Source of the DNA: Tribonema minus
Lineage: Eukaryota > Sar > Xanthophyceae > Tribonematales > Tribonemataceae
Length of the DNA: 64,000 nt
Assembly: GCA_017506865.1 (NCBI GenBank)
Contig: JAFCMP010000068.1
Span: 124,001-188,000, forward strand
Direction: 5' to 3'
Below are positions 34,055 to 46,200 of the stretch, one piece after another (within the stretch, counting starts at the first letter, position 1; every line of letters starts with the position of its first letter). Below the pieces are notes generated by a model. It was not told the DNA's origin. It made no database searches and worked only from the letters and a program-made list of their open reading frames with translations. The position numbers and the translations under genes were made by a program.

Positions 34055-37000
34055 CTACCGCCTCTTCTTGCCGCCGCCGCCGCCGCTTTTTGCCCCCTGC
34101 ATGAGCCGCGCCTGTATCCGCTCAAACTCTGCGTCGTCCATGTCGGGGGGGCCCTCGGGCGCAGCCTTCCCCCTGCCCCCCTTGGCCTTCTTGCCGGCGC
34201 CGCCGCTGGCGTAGCGGCCCTCGAGCGACGCGATCATGCTGTCAAAGTGCTGCGCGCCGCGCGTGAGCTGGCCGCCGCCGCCGCCGCCGGCATTGCGCCT
34301 GTCGGCGTTGCCCTTGAGCAGCGCTGCCAGTTCCTCGGCCTGGGCGCACGCGAAGGAAGAGTATTTTAAAAAGCGGAAGGTCAAGGACAGAAGAGCAATG
34401 TAGCGGAAAGTCGGACGATGCAGCGGTATCTTCGCAGCTTCGTGTAGAGGCGCTCGGGGAGAGAGAGGATGTAGCGCTCGCTTCTGCCGTGCTTTTTGCG
34501 GCCAGGCATGCGGTGGGCGTCATTGCGTTGACGCGATGGTGCGTCAGGCTACAGGTTTGTCTCGCTGGTGGGCCATGAATGCGCCGGATGAACAACGGCT
34601 CACAACGGCATCCAACACTTGTTGTTGTAGGGTTAGGGCTCGCGCAGCCGTCACACCTGCCATTCGCTGCCAATGAGGGCAACTGCTGGCGATGCAATAC
34701 CAGACATGTGCATTGAGAGTCCGTCACCATCGAGGGCCGGCGTGTTGGTTCAATCACCAAGTTTCCCAGCTACTTCATGTCTTGAACTTGGGAGTGCTGA
34801 GAGCCGCAGTGTATTGGCGGCTGGCGTTGTTGGAACTTCACTTCTGACGCAGCTAAAGCTGAGGCCATTTTGTTAAACAGCAAGTGATGGCATTAAGGGG
34901 ACACGTTGGCGTGCATTAGACTCATTATAGTTTGTCTGCAGCCAAGAACTTTAAGCTATAGCGCCTGCGTTAAATAAGCAGGCAAAACCACTTCGGGCTG
35001 AACGAAATCTGAAGCCAGCATTCACCGGCTTGCTCATTTGCAGCTCCAGCGATGCACAAGTAGCCACTGCTTCAGCTGCTTCTGCGAAGTACTCATGGAC
35101 ATGTGATCATCATTGACGTCCAGTACTTCTTCTGCCTCATCACTGTGCAGCAGGCGCACCTCTTTTGCCTCCTTCTCCGCCTTTGCGGAGGTCTTTGCCT
35201 TCTTGCCTGGGCGCGTGAGCTTTGACAGCGACGTCTGCAGCATGCAGCCGTAAACAGCAGCGCATGCAGCCGTACGGTCAGGTTGTTGATTCGTGCGATG
35301 AGTCGGCAGTCCGCAGTGCGCAGCTTGAGCAACTAGCGACGCAAGGTCAGCAAACAGTTTTTTGAAGGGGGAGGAGGTGCAGTTCAAGTTCAACTGTATG
35401 TGTAAGTACTAGAAGGACACTCCGCAGATGAGAATATGCCTCAGATACTGAAAAGAGGCTTCCATGGCGGCATTGGAGCAAGAACGCGTTGCACACCCGA
35501 CGGCGTGCACGATGTTTTCAGGTTCAACTTGCAGTTCAAACTCTGGGCAGTGTGCTTGAGGGCGGCCCACGACCTCACTCGCAAGACTAAGCACTGCCGG
35601 CGTACAATGCAGCGTGCGTCAAAAGCACCAGAGTGTGATTTCACCACAAGGTTGGCATGAACGCAAGGGGCAGGCGTGCACATACTCTTTACAGACGAAG
35701 CATGCTGTTTACTTTAAATACAAAGTTGAAACAGGATGTAGTGGGGGGGGGGGGGGGGCATTTGACGAGGTCATATGAAAGTGATTGTTGATGCGCATTG
35801 AGACACTTTTGGGGCGTCACAGGCTACGTATAGATGCAGCCAGTGCTTGTTTATAGTACAACCTCTGTCAGCTGGGGCTGTTTCGCGCCGTAAGCGAGAA
35901 TTCATTTCAAGTACTGCACAAGCTGCGTAGGAATGTACTTGCCCTCACCTTGAATGCCGCATATGATTTGACGTCCCCTGCCGCAATGGCCTCCTCGATG
36001 ACCGTGCCAAACCGGGCGGCGTCATCTGTCGAGAGCGCGCGGCACGCGCGGCAAAGACGACGTTACGGCCGCGCATGGACTAGGCCACAAAAGTATTAGC
36101 ACCAAGAACTACACGTTGTTGAACATGGCACAAGGCACACATCAGGCGCAAGTGCGCGCACGATGCCAAGGTGGTCACAAGGGGAGGTGGTGGGGACATA
36201 GGCAGCCAAGACCTCGCGAGCGGAGTTCACACTTCGGGAAGTGCACCTGCTCATCACCAACCAATCTAACCTAACCCTAACCCTCAACTTAACCTTGACC
36301 CTCAACCTAACCGTAACACTGACCACCACCGAAGGACGGCAGAACCCTGACTCTACCCTACACTTAACACAAGCCTAACCCTAACTGGCAATGCGTCGCC
36401 TCCATGAGCAATGTTAAATACTACCGTAGGCTTTGCACAAAGCTGCAAGGCCTATGTTGACTGGCTCGATCCGATCCGTGCTGTAACTGGGCAAGCAATG
36501 TAGCACCTCACCACCAGTGCCGGTCTCTGGTGACTGCTTGGTGCACACAGGGCTGTATACACGGATGACTTTCGCGCTGCCAAAGACCAATGGCGGTTTT
36601 TGAAAAACAGTTCAAAGAACTCCTGTGTGGTCCCCGGTCATCTGACATCACTTTTGTTTCCATAATTTGCGAGCTCTTGAGGACAGTGTTGCGCGCGCCA
36701 TGAGCAGTCGTCACGACCTCCTGTGCCCTCACCGTTCCCTGAGAGCATGACAGTGTCTATGACCTTGGCCATGTCCCCCTTGCAGGCCACATACGCCTTG
36801 ATGATGTCCCCCTTCTCTTCCTCAGAGCCCTGCGCGCCGAGAGCACGCGGATAGGGTGCATGCGGCATACATGCCACTGTGCGTTGGCATCGATGAATTC
36901 CTTTTAAGAACGTTGTGGAAACGAAGTGGTTGATGGGCCGGATGCCCTGCGCGGCATACGTGTCACTTTGCGTTGGCATCGATGCATTCCTCACTAACGT

Positions 37001-39359
37001 CGTGGCAACGAAATGATTGACATGCCGGCTGCTTCGCCTGCAAGCCTCGTGCGTATGAGTGCCAGTTGCACGCCTCGCAAGGCGTTTGTCACTGCTTTGC
37101 GATGCAACGCCGCGCCAGGGTATGGTGTTGCGTAACGTGGCATATGGTGCCAGGGATGACTGCTGCACCGCAGACTATCCAGGTCGGAGCATGATTACAA
37201 GTGTCGGCATTACATGACCAAAGCATGAATCACTTGACAACACGCAGCCGTCAGAACTACTGCACAAGGACGATAGATGCACTATACGGTGCATCAACTT
37301 TTGCTCCAAAGAAGTCCAGGGGGCGTGTGCCACAGCCCAGGCATCTTGTGCTCGGAGGGCTGGCCATGCAAAACCGCTACGCTTCAACCTCAATGCTGCA
37401 GCTACAACCTTTACAACTGTGCAACTGAAGCAGGGGCCACAAGGCTTCATACTGCAACACCACATGCGCATTCGTGTGACACCTGAGCGTCACCCCTAGC
37501 CCTGACCCTAATTATATGCCAGCCCTCAGACTCCCTGTCGCACCTGGTACTCGCCCTTGAACTTGTCAATGTCGCTCGTGGTGACCTTGGGGAAGAGGTT
37601 GCGGTAGTACTCGTACCTGTGGCAATCAACAGAGCAGGCGGCACGACCAGAGCAGGCGGCGCGACCATGTGCACGGTCAGCGCTGGCTGCGTCTGGCAGC
37701 GTCCAGCGTAGCATGCATCAAAACTTAGAGCGCTGACAGCAAGGCTGCCGCTGCGAAACTGCCAACCTGTCTCTGACAGTGTGCATGTACCCATTTATGT
37801 CTTGAGCCTGTGGCACGTCATTGTGCTGGGCGGTGGAAACGACACATGTGGCGATGCTGCCAGTCACAGTGCAACAACCGAATATCGCACTGTGAAGTTT
37901 GCAAGCGTGGTTAGTACTTCAAGTACTTGTGGTGCACGTCCATGGTCAAATGGTACACGTAGACTAGCACAGCACTCGTCAGCATCCTGACTGAATTATT
38001 TGTACCAATCGGCGTTTGTTTCACGCACTCCAGTGGCAGAATACAGATCGCTGATGACGTTCACTATTACTGCAGCGCTGCAAGGGCACTTGTCGCTTAA
38101 GCACACGAAACTGTCATCGGTGAATGCACGATCAGGAACGGAGGGGCTGCTGTGTGCGACAGACAACACGCTGACGAGCTGAGAATGCGGTGACTACTTG
38201 CATGTTCCGTCACTATGATGTATACACCACGTTCGACACAATGAACACTTCCCCGTCGTGCAAGTACATGCGGAGTGCATGACAGCCACAGGCAGTTGCA
38301 AGCAGTTACAGATCTAGGCGCAGTTGTTGATGTCATCAGATCCAAAACTTTGCCGGCATGTACCACCGCGCAGTAGGGAGCCTGATGAAGCGATTATGGA
38401 AGGGTCACGGCGCATGGCATTGCGACGGGTGAGATGTTGGTGAACAGGACCTGGTGCAAACTCTACGCCTGATTGTTGCGTGAATGTACTGTAGTTTCAT
38501 TGAGTCGTACAACTGGCACCGCGCTTACTTGGTGGGTTCCTGATGGGAGCCTCAATGAGCAAAGCCTTCATTGTCGTAGACTATTGCATACTTCCGATGG
38601 AGGAATTGCACCATCAGATTCTCACTTTGTCTGGATCCACTTTTGATGCAGAGGCTCTATCAGATCCAATAGGCGCCACTCACCACATGTCAAAGTTTGC
38701 CTGGTTGAACTCCCCCTCGCCATCTGCCACCTCTCCCGTCTCGTCGTACAGTGCGCGCCGCTCCGGATCGCTCAGCACTGAGTGCACCATCCCCAGCGCC
38801 TGGAATCGCGTATGCGCCGACTCGTCCCCAGGGCATTTGTCCGGGTGCTGCTCTCGGTGTGCATTGTGCAGCACGTTGCGCAAGGGTCAGTAAGGCCAAG
38901 TGTGTTGAAGGTTCCTGAAGTGCAAGTAACATTAGGTAAAGCAGAGTGACCTGACTATTGCATGCTGGCTGTAAGAGTATCATCAACATCGTAGGAAATA
39001 ATTGCGAAGGGTACGGGCGTTTCTAGAAGTGAAGCTGGTGCATTACTTGTGAGGGTGGCGGCACTGCGATCAGGCAGTTGGTGTCAAGCTACAAAGTTCA
39101 TGTCGAATAAGCCTGAAGCCACCTGCGCAGCGCATTCAGTAATTCCGCTGGGAGCCACCATGGCCATGCGATGCTGCGTACATCATGGCAGTGCCACGAT
39201 GTCAACACTACGCAAGTGTCTCGTCTTGCTGGGACTCACGCATTTGAGTGCGAGCTTGAAATATGCCTTCTTGATCTGGCTCTCCGTGGCGCTGCGCTCC
39301 AGGCCCATTATCTCATACAAATCCTTGCCCTCTCCGAACGCAGCCGCTATCGCCTCCAT
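34055..39359 (-). CDS. DNAJC9: DNAJC9-like J-domain co-chaperone, 7 exons
   Basis: Exons (minus): 39359-39240, 38847-38684, 37616-37544, 36829-36733, 36025-35949, 35234-35160, 34339-34055; every junction is in phase, giving about 296 residues (human about 260). The J domain starts DLYEIMGLERSATESQIKKA, with the HPD triad at residues 41-43 split from helix II by intron 1, then LGMVHSVLSDPERRALYDE. Downstream blocks follow human DNAJC9 in order: YYRNLFPKVTTSDIDKFKGEY, GSEEEKGDIIKAYVACKGDM, FGTVIEEAIAAGDVKSYAAF, a Lys-rich helix and a basic tail. DNAJC9 couples Hsp70 to histone H3-H4 handling (family knowledge), so a nuclear role is inferred. The start ATG matches the human start position. It diverges from the cyclin gene across 167 bp. 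Confidence 0.94.
36262..36385 (-). repeat. Degenerate interstitial telomere-like repeat (CCCTAA) in a DNAJC9 intron
   Basis: Loose AACCCTAACCCT-type units with drift to CTTGACCCT. In the sense of the minus-strand gene they read TTAGGG-like. Confidence 0.8.
36868..37030 (-). repeat. Tandem duplication (~88 bp) in a DNAJC9 intron
   Basis: CGGCATAC...TGCGTTGGCATCGATG...AACGTTGTGGAAACGAA occurs twice (from 36868 and from 36955) with moderate divergence. It lies upstream of the exon 4 acceptor in gene sense, like the acceptor echoes, but does not itself include exon sequence. Confidence 0.75.
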
Positions 39360-39526
39360 CTTGCCCTCCAAGCTTAGGGTTCCACCAGGCCTAGGCGCCT
39401 GAAGTTTGAATTTTCTTCTTCCCAAGTTGAATTTGAGGGTTCGCGCCTCGGTTTGAAATCCTGGAGCGCGCAGCTTTCGTCACTCCACAAACAGCAGCAG
39501 CTAGCTCGCCAGGCAGCAACACAAGG
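39360..39526. promoter_or_regulatory. Compact bidirectional promoter, DNAJC9 / cyclin
   Basis: Only 167 bp separate the two start codons, so both promoters and 5' leaders must overlap. It is less GC-rich than the flanking exons. I see no clear TATA box. Confidence 0.6.
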
Positions 39527-40993
39527 ATGAGGATGGGACAGGCACAAGGCAAGGCCGGCGCTCCCCAGCACGACGTGCAGCAGGAGCAGTCCTCCAACCA
39601 GCCGCGGACTCGGCAACAGCGAAGAAAAGATCTTGGGTCGGACAAACCAACTGCCTGCCCATCACAGCGCGCCAGGACCGGCAAGGCCGTCAGCAGCAAA
39701 GCAGTGGCATCAACGAGCAAGCCCTTTGCAGCGCAGTCGCAGCCCAGCGCCACGAGAGAAGCCTTCCACGATCTCAGCAACTCCATTCAAACCAAAGTCA
39801 GCGCCAAGTGCGACCAACTGTCGCCACCTGAGCCGGCTGCCTTCGGTGTCAACGAGAACGCGCTGGTGTCAATCCTCCCCCCTGCCGTGGACTGCGGCCG
39901 CAAGCGGTCGCAGCCCCCCCCCGCTGCGACGCGCAGCAAGAAGCGGCAGCGCTGCTCCGAGCCCCCAACTGCCACCTCCTCCCCGCTGCTGTCCCTGCCG
40001 CCCGGCGTCGTCGACATCGACGCCGGCGACAGGCGCGACGCGCAGCTGTGTGCCGAGTACAACGAGACGCGCATGGCGTGGCTGCGCGCGCAGGAGCGGC
40101 TGGAGCGCTTCCGCCTGTCCCCCGAGGCAGTGCTCGGCAGGCAGGACCCCGCGGTCATCGGCGCGGAGGAGCGCGCGCTGCTGGTGGACTGGCTCGCGGG
40201 GCGCGCGCGCGACTGCCGCCTGCACGACGCCACGCTGCACCGCGCGGTGAGCCTGCTCGACAGGGGGCTCGCGGCGGTGCGCGTCGCGACCGCGCTCGAG
40301 GGCGAGACGCTCGCCGCCGCCGCGCTGCACGCCGCCGTCAAGCTCGAGGAGGTCGAGGGCCTCGCGCTGCGCGACGTGCGCCGCGGCCTGCACACGGATT
40401 GCCTGCCCGCGGCGATCGTCGCCATGGAGGCGCGCCTCGCGGCGGCGCTCGCCTTCGCGCTGCACGCGCCGACCCCCCACTGCTTCCTGCTGCGCGCGCT
40501 CAAGGCCGCGGGCGCCGCGCCCGGCTCGCGCGCCGCGCTGCTCGCAACGTACCTCGCGGAGCTCGCCGTGCACAGCGCGCACACGCTGCGGTTCGAGCCG
40601 TCGACCGTTGCCGCTGCCGCCGTCGCGCTCTCCGTCGCGACGCTGCGGCGCCCCGGCGGCTGGTCGCCGACACTCGCGCATGCGTGCGGCGGCGCGGCGC
40701 TCGAGGGCGCGCTCGCGGCGGCGGTGGCGCACCTGGCGGCGCTGCAGCGCGCGGGCTGCGGCGCGGGCGTGCGCGCGCGCGGCGCGCTGTGGCGGCGCTA
40801 CGGCTGCGCGGAGTCGATGCACGTGGCAGCCGTCGTTGCGCTGGGCGAGGAGGAGGTGGCGGCGTTCCTGGCGAAGAGCGGACGCGGGGGGCGGAGGAGC
40901 TGGGGGCGGGCGGGCGGGGGGGCGCGCTGGCGCATGCGGAGTACGCGCCGGCGCCGTGCAATTGAGCGCTGCTGCGCGCCGTGCGCTCGCTGA
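39527..40993 (+). CDS. A/B-type mitotic cyclin, single exon
   Basis: 488 residues. The N-terminal ~190 residues are low-complexity, Ser/Pro/Lys-rich, as expected for a cyclin degradation region, though I see no clean destruction box. Cyclin box 1 begins near residue 213 with EERALLVDWLAG, followed by SLLDRGLAAV, AALHAAVKLEEVE (equivalent of ASKYEE) and MEARLAAALAFALHAPTPHC. Cyclin box 2 follows near residue 339 (LATYLAELAVHSAHTLRFEP, STVAAAAVALS) and ends ALWRRYGCAESMHVAAV. Cyclins of this fold activate CDKs. A/B type is inferred from the box order. The last ~35 residues are Arg/Gly-rich across a G-rich tract and may be affected by a length error. Start chosen at the first ATG; a second ATG lies two codons on. 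Confidence 0.9.
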   Translation: MRMGQAQGKAGAPQHDVQQEQSSNQPRTRQQRRKDLGSDKPTACPSQRARTGKAVSSKAVASTSKPFAAQSQPSATREAFHDLSNSIQTKVSAKCDQLSPPEPAAFGVNENALVSILPPAVDCGRKRSQPPPAATRSKKRQRCSEPPTATSSPLLSLPPGVVDIDAGDRRDAQLCAEYNETRMAWLRAQERLERFRLSPEAVLGRQDPAVIGAEERALLVDWLAGRARDCRLHDATLHRAVSLLDRGLAAVRVATALEGETLAAAALHAAVKLEEVEGLALRDVRRGLHTDCLPAAIVAMEARLAAALAFALHAPTPHCFLLRALKAAGAAPGSRAALLATYLAELAVHSAHTLRFEPSTVAAAAVALSVATLRRPGGWSPTLAHACGGAALEGALAAAVAHLAALQRAGCGAGVRARGALWRRYGCAESMHVAAVVALGEEEVAAFLAKSGRGGRRSWGRAGGGARWRMRSTRRRRAIERCCAPCAR

Positions 40994-42107
40994 TTGTGAG
41001 TAGAGATATATGCCGTAGTGAGATGTGCTGTCGCGGCGGCGCGCGCGGCTCGTGACATTGCAGAGCACTGCGGCGGTCTGCGGTTCTGCCTCCAGCGGCA
41101 GCAGCGGTACCCCCGTGGCGACGGTGCGCGGTGGCGAGCGGCGCCACCAGCGCGCACGAGTCAGAACGCTGCTTCCCGGAGAGGGCAGCACAGGTTTGCT
41201 CGGCAATGTAGGCACGGGCACGTGCAACTAGAGAGGCACACGATTAGAGAACCCTACAGATGGGGGCAGTTATGCAGTGACTCCGTAGTTCGAGCTTTGT
41301 CCCAAACACCGACGCTGCATGTACCTTAGCATGGTGTCTCCGCTACTCGAACGGAACCCAAACAGCGTGATTTGCGCGCGCGCCCGTGCACCCACCAGGT
41401 GCACTCCCGCCTTACATCAATGACGATGGATGTGCTACCATGTGTTTGAGGTGCTTTCATGAGGTTCATCTGCACTCCTGCATTGGTCGCCCCCATGCCG
41501 TCTCTCTGCCGCTCGCATCTGTCGCTGCACCATACTGCGGCGTGCACGCATGGTAGCAAGTCGACTCAAACTGCAGCCCATGCAAATCCATCACGAGTGC
41601 CTGCAGTCCAATGTGGACAGTGCCCTGGTCCGCTTTCTGCTTGCAAACGTCCGCTCGGCACGTGTACATCGGGGTGATGATAGCAATGGTATTGCTAACA
41701 GTGTGGACGGCGTGCGCACAAGCGCGCGGGTTGCATTCTGCAACGCGCCGCGCTGCGCGGGTTCCACAGCTGCTGAGATCTGTGCATCAACTTCAAGATC
41801 AAGGATAATAAATTTCAAGGCAAGCTGTCAAACCTTCACAATTTGTGGCAAGATCATCATCAACTTCAAGGCAAAAGCTCAAAACTTCACAAACAGTTTG
41901 ATTGGAGAGTCACGCCTGATCTGCGTCTTGTTCTCTCATGGGCACTGTTGCTGGCACACACACGAGACACGGAACAGGATGTCACCGTCGCGCACGACGG
42001 CGCGATCGTGGGCTTCTTGTTGGTGTTGGGGAAGCAAGAGGCAGCTGCGACGCAGCCGCCGTACAACCCTGCGCATCACCTGTTCGACCCTGAAGAGATG
42101 GACGAAT
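40994..42107. other. Intergenic region, cyclin to small gene
   Basis: No gene recognised. Bases 41030-41170 are GC-rich and exon-like in composition but match nothing. The stretch 41790-41890 has repeated 'AACTTCAAGG/ATCA' words, part of the TTGAAGTT motif family. Confidence 0.4.
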
Positions 42108-42797
42108 ATGGACGACGAAGCAGACCAGCCCGTGAGTGCACCCACTGCGTTTCTGATCGCAAAATACTGGTTGCTGTTCCCGTACTGTTGTGGTGGTTGC
42201 GGCTGCAGGTGTAGGGCGCCCTGTTGCGCGTGTGCGTCAATGAACACAATACGTTCTGCGAGTATGCGTTAACGCCCTGCTCACCAATGACGCTGCCGCT
42301 GACTGACACTATCCCATCGCATGCGCGCGTCGCAGGCGCTGCCCGCTGCTGTCAGGGCCGAGATCAACCGCAGGAGAGTGGGCATCCACGCAGGGGTGCT
42401 GTCCCGAGACGACGTCACTGCGCATGCGCACGCAGAGTTCGCGGCCGTGCGCATACATGGGAGTTGCGCAGGGGGGCCATCCCAGGGGGGACAGTCAGCT
42501 TCTGGAAGAGCTGTGCAGGCACACACAGAGAGCTCCAACACTATTTCGAGCATGGTATACAGCGACACCTTCAGGCGCTGCTGCATGCGCACGCTATACA
42601 TGAACGAGCTCGCCGATGCCTACGGCGACAAGGGCATAGACGTGGCCGGAAGCAGGGCGGTCATGGACTGGGTACGCGAGCGGTTTCGCCTGCCGGCGGC
42701 GCCCGTTGACCGACCCCTCAACCGCGACATGTGCCGCATGCTCAGGAGGGACACAGCGCAGAGGTGGGACGAGCACAAGGCAGCGCAGCAGGGCTGA
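42108..42797 (+). CDS. Small two-exon protein of unknown function
   Basis: Exon 1, 42108-42131, encodes MDDEADQP and ends at a gtgagt donor in phase 0. Exon 2, 42336-42797, begins after a CAG acceptor and stays open to the stop, giving 161 residues. Exon 2 has a helical N-terminal part (LPAAVRAEINRRRVGIHAGV), a Gly/Ser-rich middle, and a compact C-terminal domain with CCMRTLYMNELADAYGDKGI, RAVMDWVRERFRLP and MCRMLRRDTAQRW. I do not recognise the family. The short first exon is supported only by the ATG, donor and phase. A longer upstream reading is possible. It is convergent with the IQ gene. Confidence 0.55.
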
Positions 42798-43079
42798 ATC
42801 GTGTGACGGCGGGCGTTGCGGGCTGAGCATGCGCGTGAGATGACACAAACAGGCAGCCACGACTCCCCACTGTACCATTTTGCCTCGAAAACTTGAGTCT
42901 TCGCTGTCTGTCTGCAAGACAGCAATGCGGGCAGCAGCCTTACGATGTGCGCTACGATATGTGTTCTGCTGTGCATCACGATCGCCAGATTATCTATAAA
43001 CATGACAGCACCATCACCGGCAGCAGGGCTGCTTTGCTGCTGCTGGCACTGGTGCTGCAGAGCCTGCTGCTACCAGTGG

Positions 43080-43081
<2 letters not shown>

Positions 43082-43156
<75 letters not shown>
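43082..43156 (+). repeat. (CTG)25 trinucleotide repeat
   Basis: Twenty-five uninterrupted CTG units lie between the small gene (ends 42797) and the stop of the IQ gene (43258). They are therefore in or near the 3' UTR of one or both. On the minus strand they read CAG but lie beyond the stop. Confidence 0.95.
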
Positions 43157-43161
<5 letters not shown>

Positions 43162-43257
43162 GGTGGTGGCGGCGGTCACGGCGCAAGCGGTTACAATCGA
43201 GCTGTGCAGAGCGTCACAACCGCTGCCGCGGCAGCGCTCCGCTGCTGGTTCACACGC

Positions 43258-46200
43258 CTACGGCGCGCCCTCATCGCACAAGAGCCCACCGCGCACAACA
43301 GCCTGCCTTTGGTCCGCAGTCTGTGACGGTGGGTGAGCGTCTGCAGTTGCTCTGAGCGCTGCCGTTGCAGCTTCCGCCAAGGGCGCGTTGATTGGCCAGC
43401 TGTCGCGCTGCTGGCGGGAGGCGCCAATGAGCTTGTGTACGCGCCTCTCGAGCTCCAGCAGCAGCGGCGTGTACTCGACGGCGGCCGCGGAGTCGCAGCC
43501 GTCGCTGTCGTAGACCTGCGTTGTGTTTTGCAACAGTCGAAATGACGTGAGAATGGTGATGGGGTTTTGTAGCATGACAGCATCGGGGTTTACATCTTCC
43601 AGGCACGGAGTCGCAACCGTCGCTGTCGTAGACCGGCGTTGTGGGGGGCGGCAGTCACGACGACATGAGAATGATGGACTTTTGTAGCACGTTAGCGTTC
43701 AACTTGGGGCTTTGCACCTTTCGGAGGTCGAAGACTGCAGCACACCAGAGAGCAACTGTTGCATGACAGCAGCTTCTTGTGTCTGAGAGCAAGAACAGAC
43801 ACGGCTGACGCACGAGGACACTGCCGTTTCAGTGCTGCAGAGACGGCCGCGGCGGCTTTATCGCAAGCTGAATGCAGTTGCACGGCGGCGAGGTCGTCAC
43901 GACAGTTACGACTCTGGCTGCGGTGACGAGTTGCACAGCTCCCGCTGCATCGACATGAGCAGCTGCTGGTTCCATTGAAAACTTCAAGCGTGACAGTCGC
44001 AACTGACGAATTGGTGATGGAGCCACGCTTCAGTGCAGCGGCACGCTCGCAGGCTTTCCTCAAACCGTGCCAGTCGCCCCAAGTAGAGCGCGCAAGCGAC
44101 GCGGCAGCTCGAAGCGGTGCGCGCACAAACGTGTTTTCGCGCAAAAAAAAGCCCAGAAAAAGCGTAGTCCGGAACAGTGAACCTGTTATAATATGCACCG
44201 GTTCCTGCTTCTGTCACAATCATCTGGTGCGGGGGGGGTTCAGACCCAGCAGTTTCATAGCGCGTATCAGGCGTGTTCTCGGCAATGTCCGTTACTTGAC
44301 GCTTACATGCTTTGAGTGTTTAGTAATTTTCACTCTCGTAAGCCCAGCACCCACGGCCTGGCGATGCCTCTCAGCCTCCTCTGCTGCCTTTGCTAACGCG
44401 CAACACCACATTTCCAACCGAAGAGTAGAGCGCTGATTTGTGCACGTACACACCCGCAGCCGCGTCTGCGAGTGCCGGCAGCTCGGTTGCATCATGGCAA
44501 CGAAGCTGCCCCACCTGAGGACTGCCCTGTGCAGTGTACAAGTGCCGGTCTTTCGACTGCACAGTATACGTAGCAAAGGCTGCAGGTGCTGTGCCTGTGC
44601 ACGAAGCACTGCTTTTCACAGTGGCTCTGACTATTGTGCGCCTGTACATGAATACACTATACCTATACATACCTGGTGACAGAGCGATGAGAAGTCGCGC
44701 TGCAGCTCTTCCTGCGCGTGGTGCGGCGCGCAGTGCACCAGGAACAGCTCCCTGAGGGCGCCCAGCGAGAGCTTGTCGCTCCCGGACGTGTCGCTGCAAG
44801 ACGGCACGGCACTGTAGCATCAGGGATGTGAGTGCGCGGCCGTGTGCACTATGCCGTTGCGCGAGCGCGCTTGCAATGTGGCAGAGAGTCAACTCGCTTC
44901 TGTTGGCAGTTGGCTACCGGTAGCACTGCAGTGTGCGGGTTGTCCAGAGCGCTGTGGTGTGGTTGCCAGCGCTGCCGCCGCAATGATGTGCATCAGTGCA
45001 ATAATGGTGGAGGGGTGCGCGACAGGTCTCGTCAAGGGATGTACTCTACACCGGACACGGTGGGATATGCTTCAAGTTGCAATGTATACTTCAAGAAGTA
45101 CTCCTCATGCTCGTGAGCAGCGTGCAGCAACGCAACGTGGGTGCACGCGACGCGCGCTCACCTCAGCATGCACGCGGTGATGAGCTCCCCGAGCACCGCC
45201 AGCTGCGGGGACAGGGTCACGCGCATCGAGCATACATTAGAACCCCACCACGTTGGGGCAGCGCAATGTTTGATGGTTGAAGCGTCCATGTCTTAGAGAG
45301 GGCGCAAGTACATGTGGTGTGCTGGAAGGAGCGCCGCACCGCAGCGAGCCACAACTGCGCGAGCGCGCACCTGCGCTGCAGCGACCAAGCACTGCACTAC
45401 CGCGCGCACGTACATGCGTCTGGACTGCTGCACAGCAGATGAAGGCCAGTACACGCAGGGGATAGCAGCAGTTGCCGTCGCGAGCGCGAGCGCGTGCGCA
45501 GGCAACCAGGCACGCCGCGTTCAGTGACAGTGCAAGCGTTGCAATGCCTTGGTACCTTCACACGCACTCTACACACTTCTGCTGATGCACAACCTCCTCT
45601 TAACGACCTCGTGCGGTGAAAAACGCGGCGCGTCACCTGTTCCAGGATGGCAGGCGTGACCACCGTGTAGAGGCTCATGGCGGGGTAGGCATGTATGTGC
45701 GCGTCGGCGCCCAGGCGCGCCTGCGTGCTGATGCGGCGGGCCCTGGCGTCCGAGATGTGCCTGCGAGTCAAGGGAGTCGAGTCGGGGTCAGGGACGGTGA
45801 CAGCTCGTGTTTGGGCGTCATCAGAGTCAGCCAGACCCTCTGGTGAAATGCACAGCATGCGATGCGAATGGTGCTGAAGGTGGCCGCAGTGCCACGAGCA
45901 GGCTGCATGTGCACGACCCAAGCGCGCCCCGCGGCATCGCGCTGCACGCAAAGTTCTGCCTGAGGATCTGTCTTGAAGCTTTGCGGCGGTGAAGCCTCGC
46001 GTGTGCATCGTGCCACTGATTCAGCAGCCACTGTGCCGTGCATGCTCTGGCACAAACTATAGTGGGCGCGACCAAGTGACTTGTTGTGAGGACTCTGACT
46101 TGCTGCAACCACTCGCCTGCTCGGATCTGGCCACTGGCCCGCCTTGAAGCGCTTACGCGCCTCGGCGAGTGCCCTCCGCAGCAGCGCCTGCTTGATGATC

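Noticed and set aside
39869-41227. 452-codon minus-strand open frame over the cyclin gene
   Set aside because: It is antisense to a clear cyclin exon, Arg/Ala-rich and without domains; high GC suppresses stop codons in all frames here.
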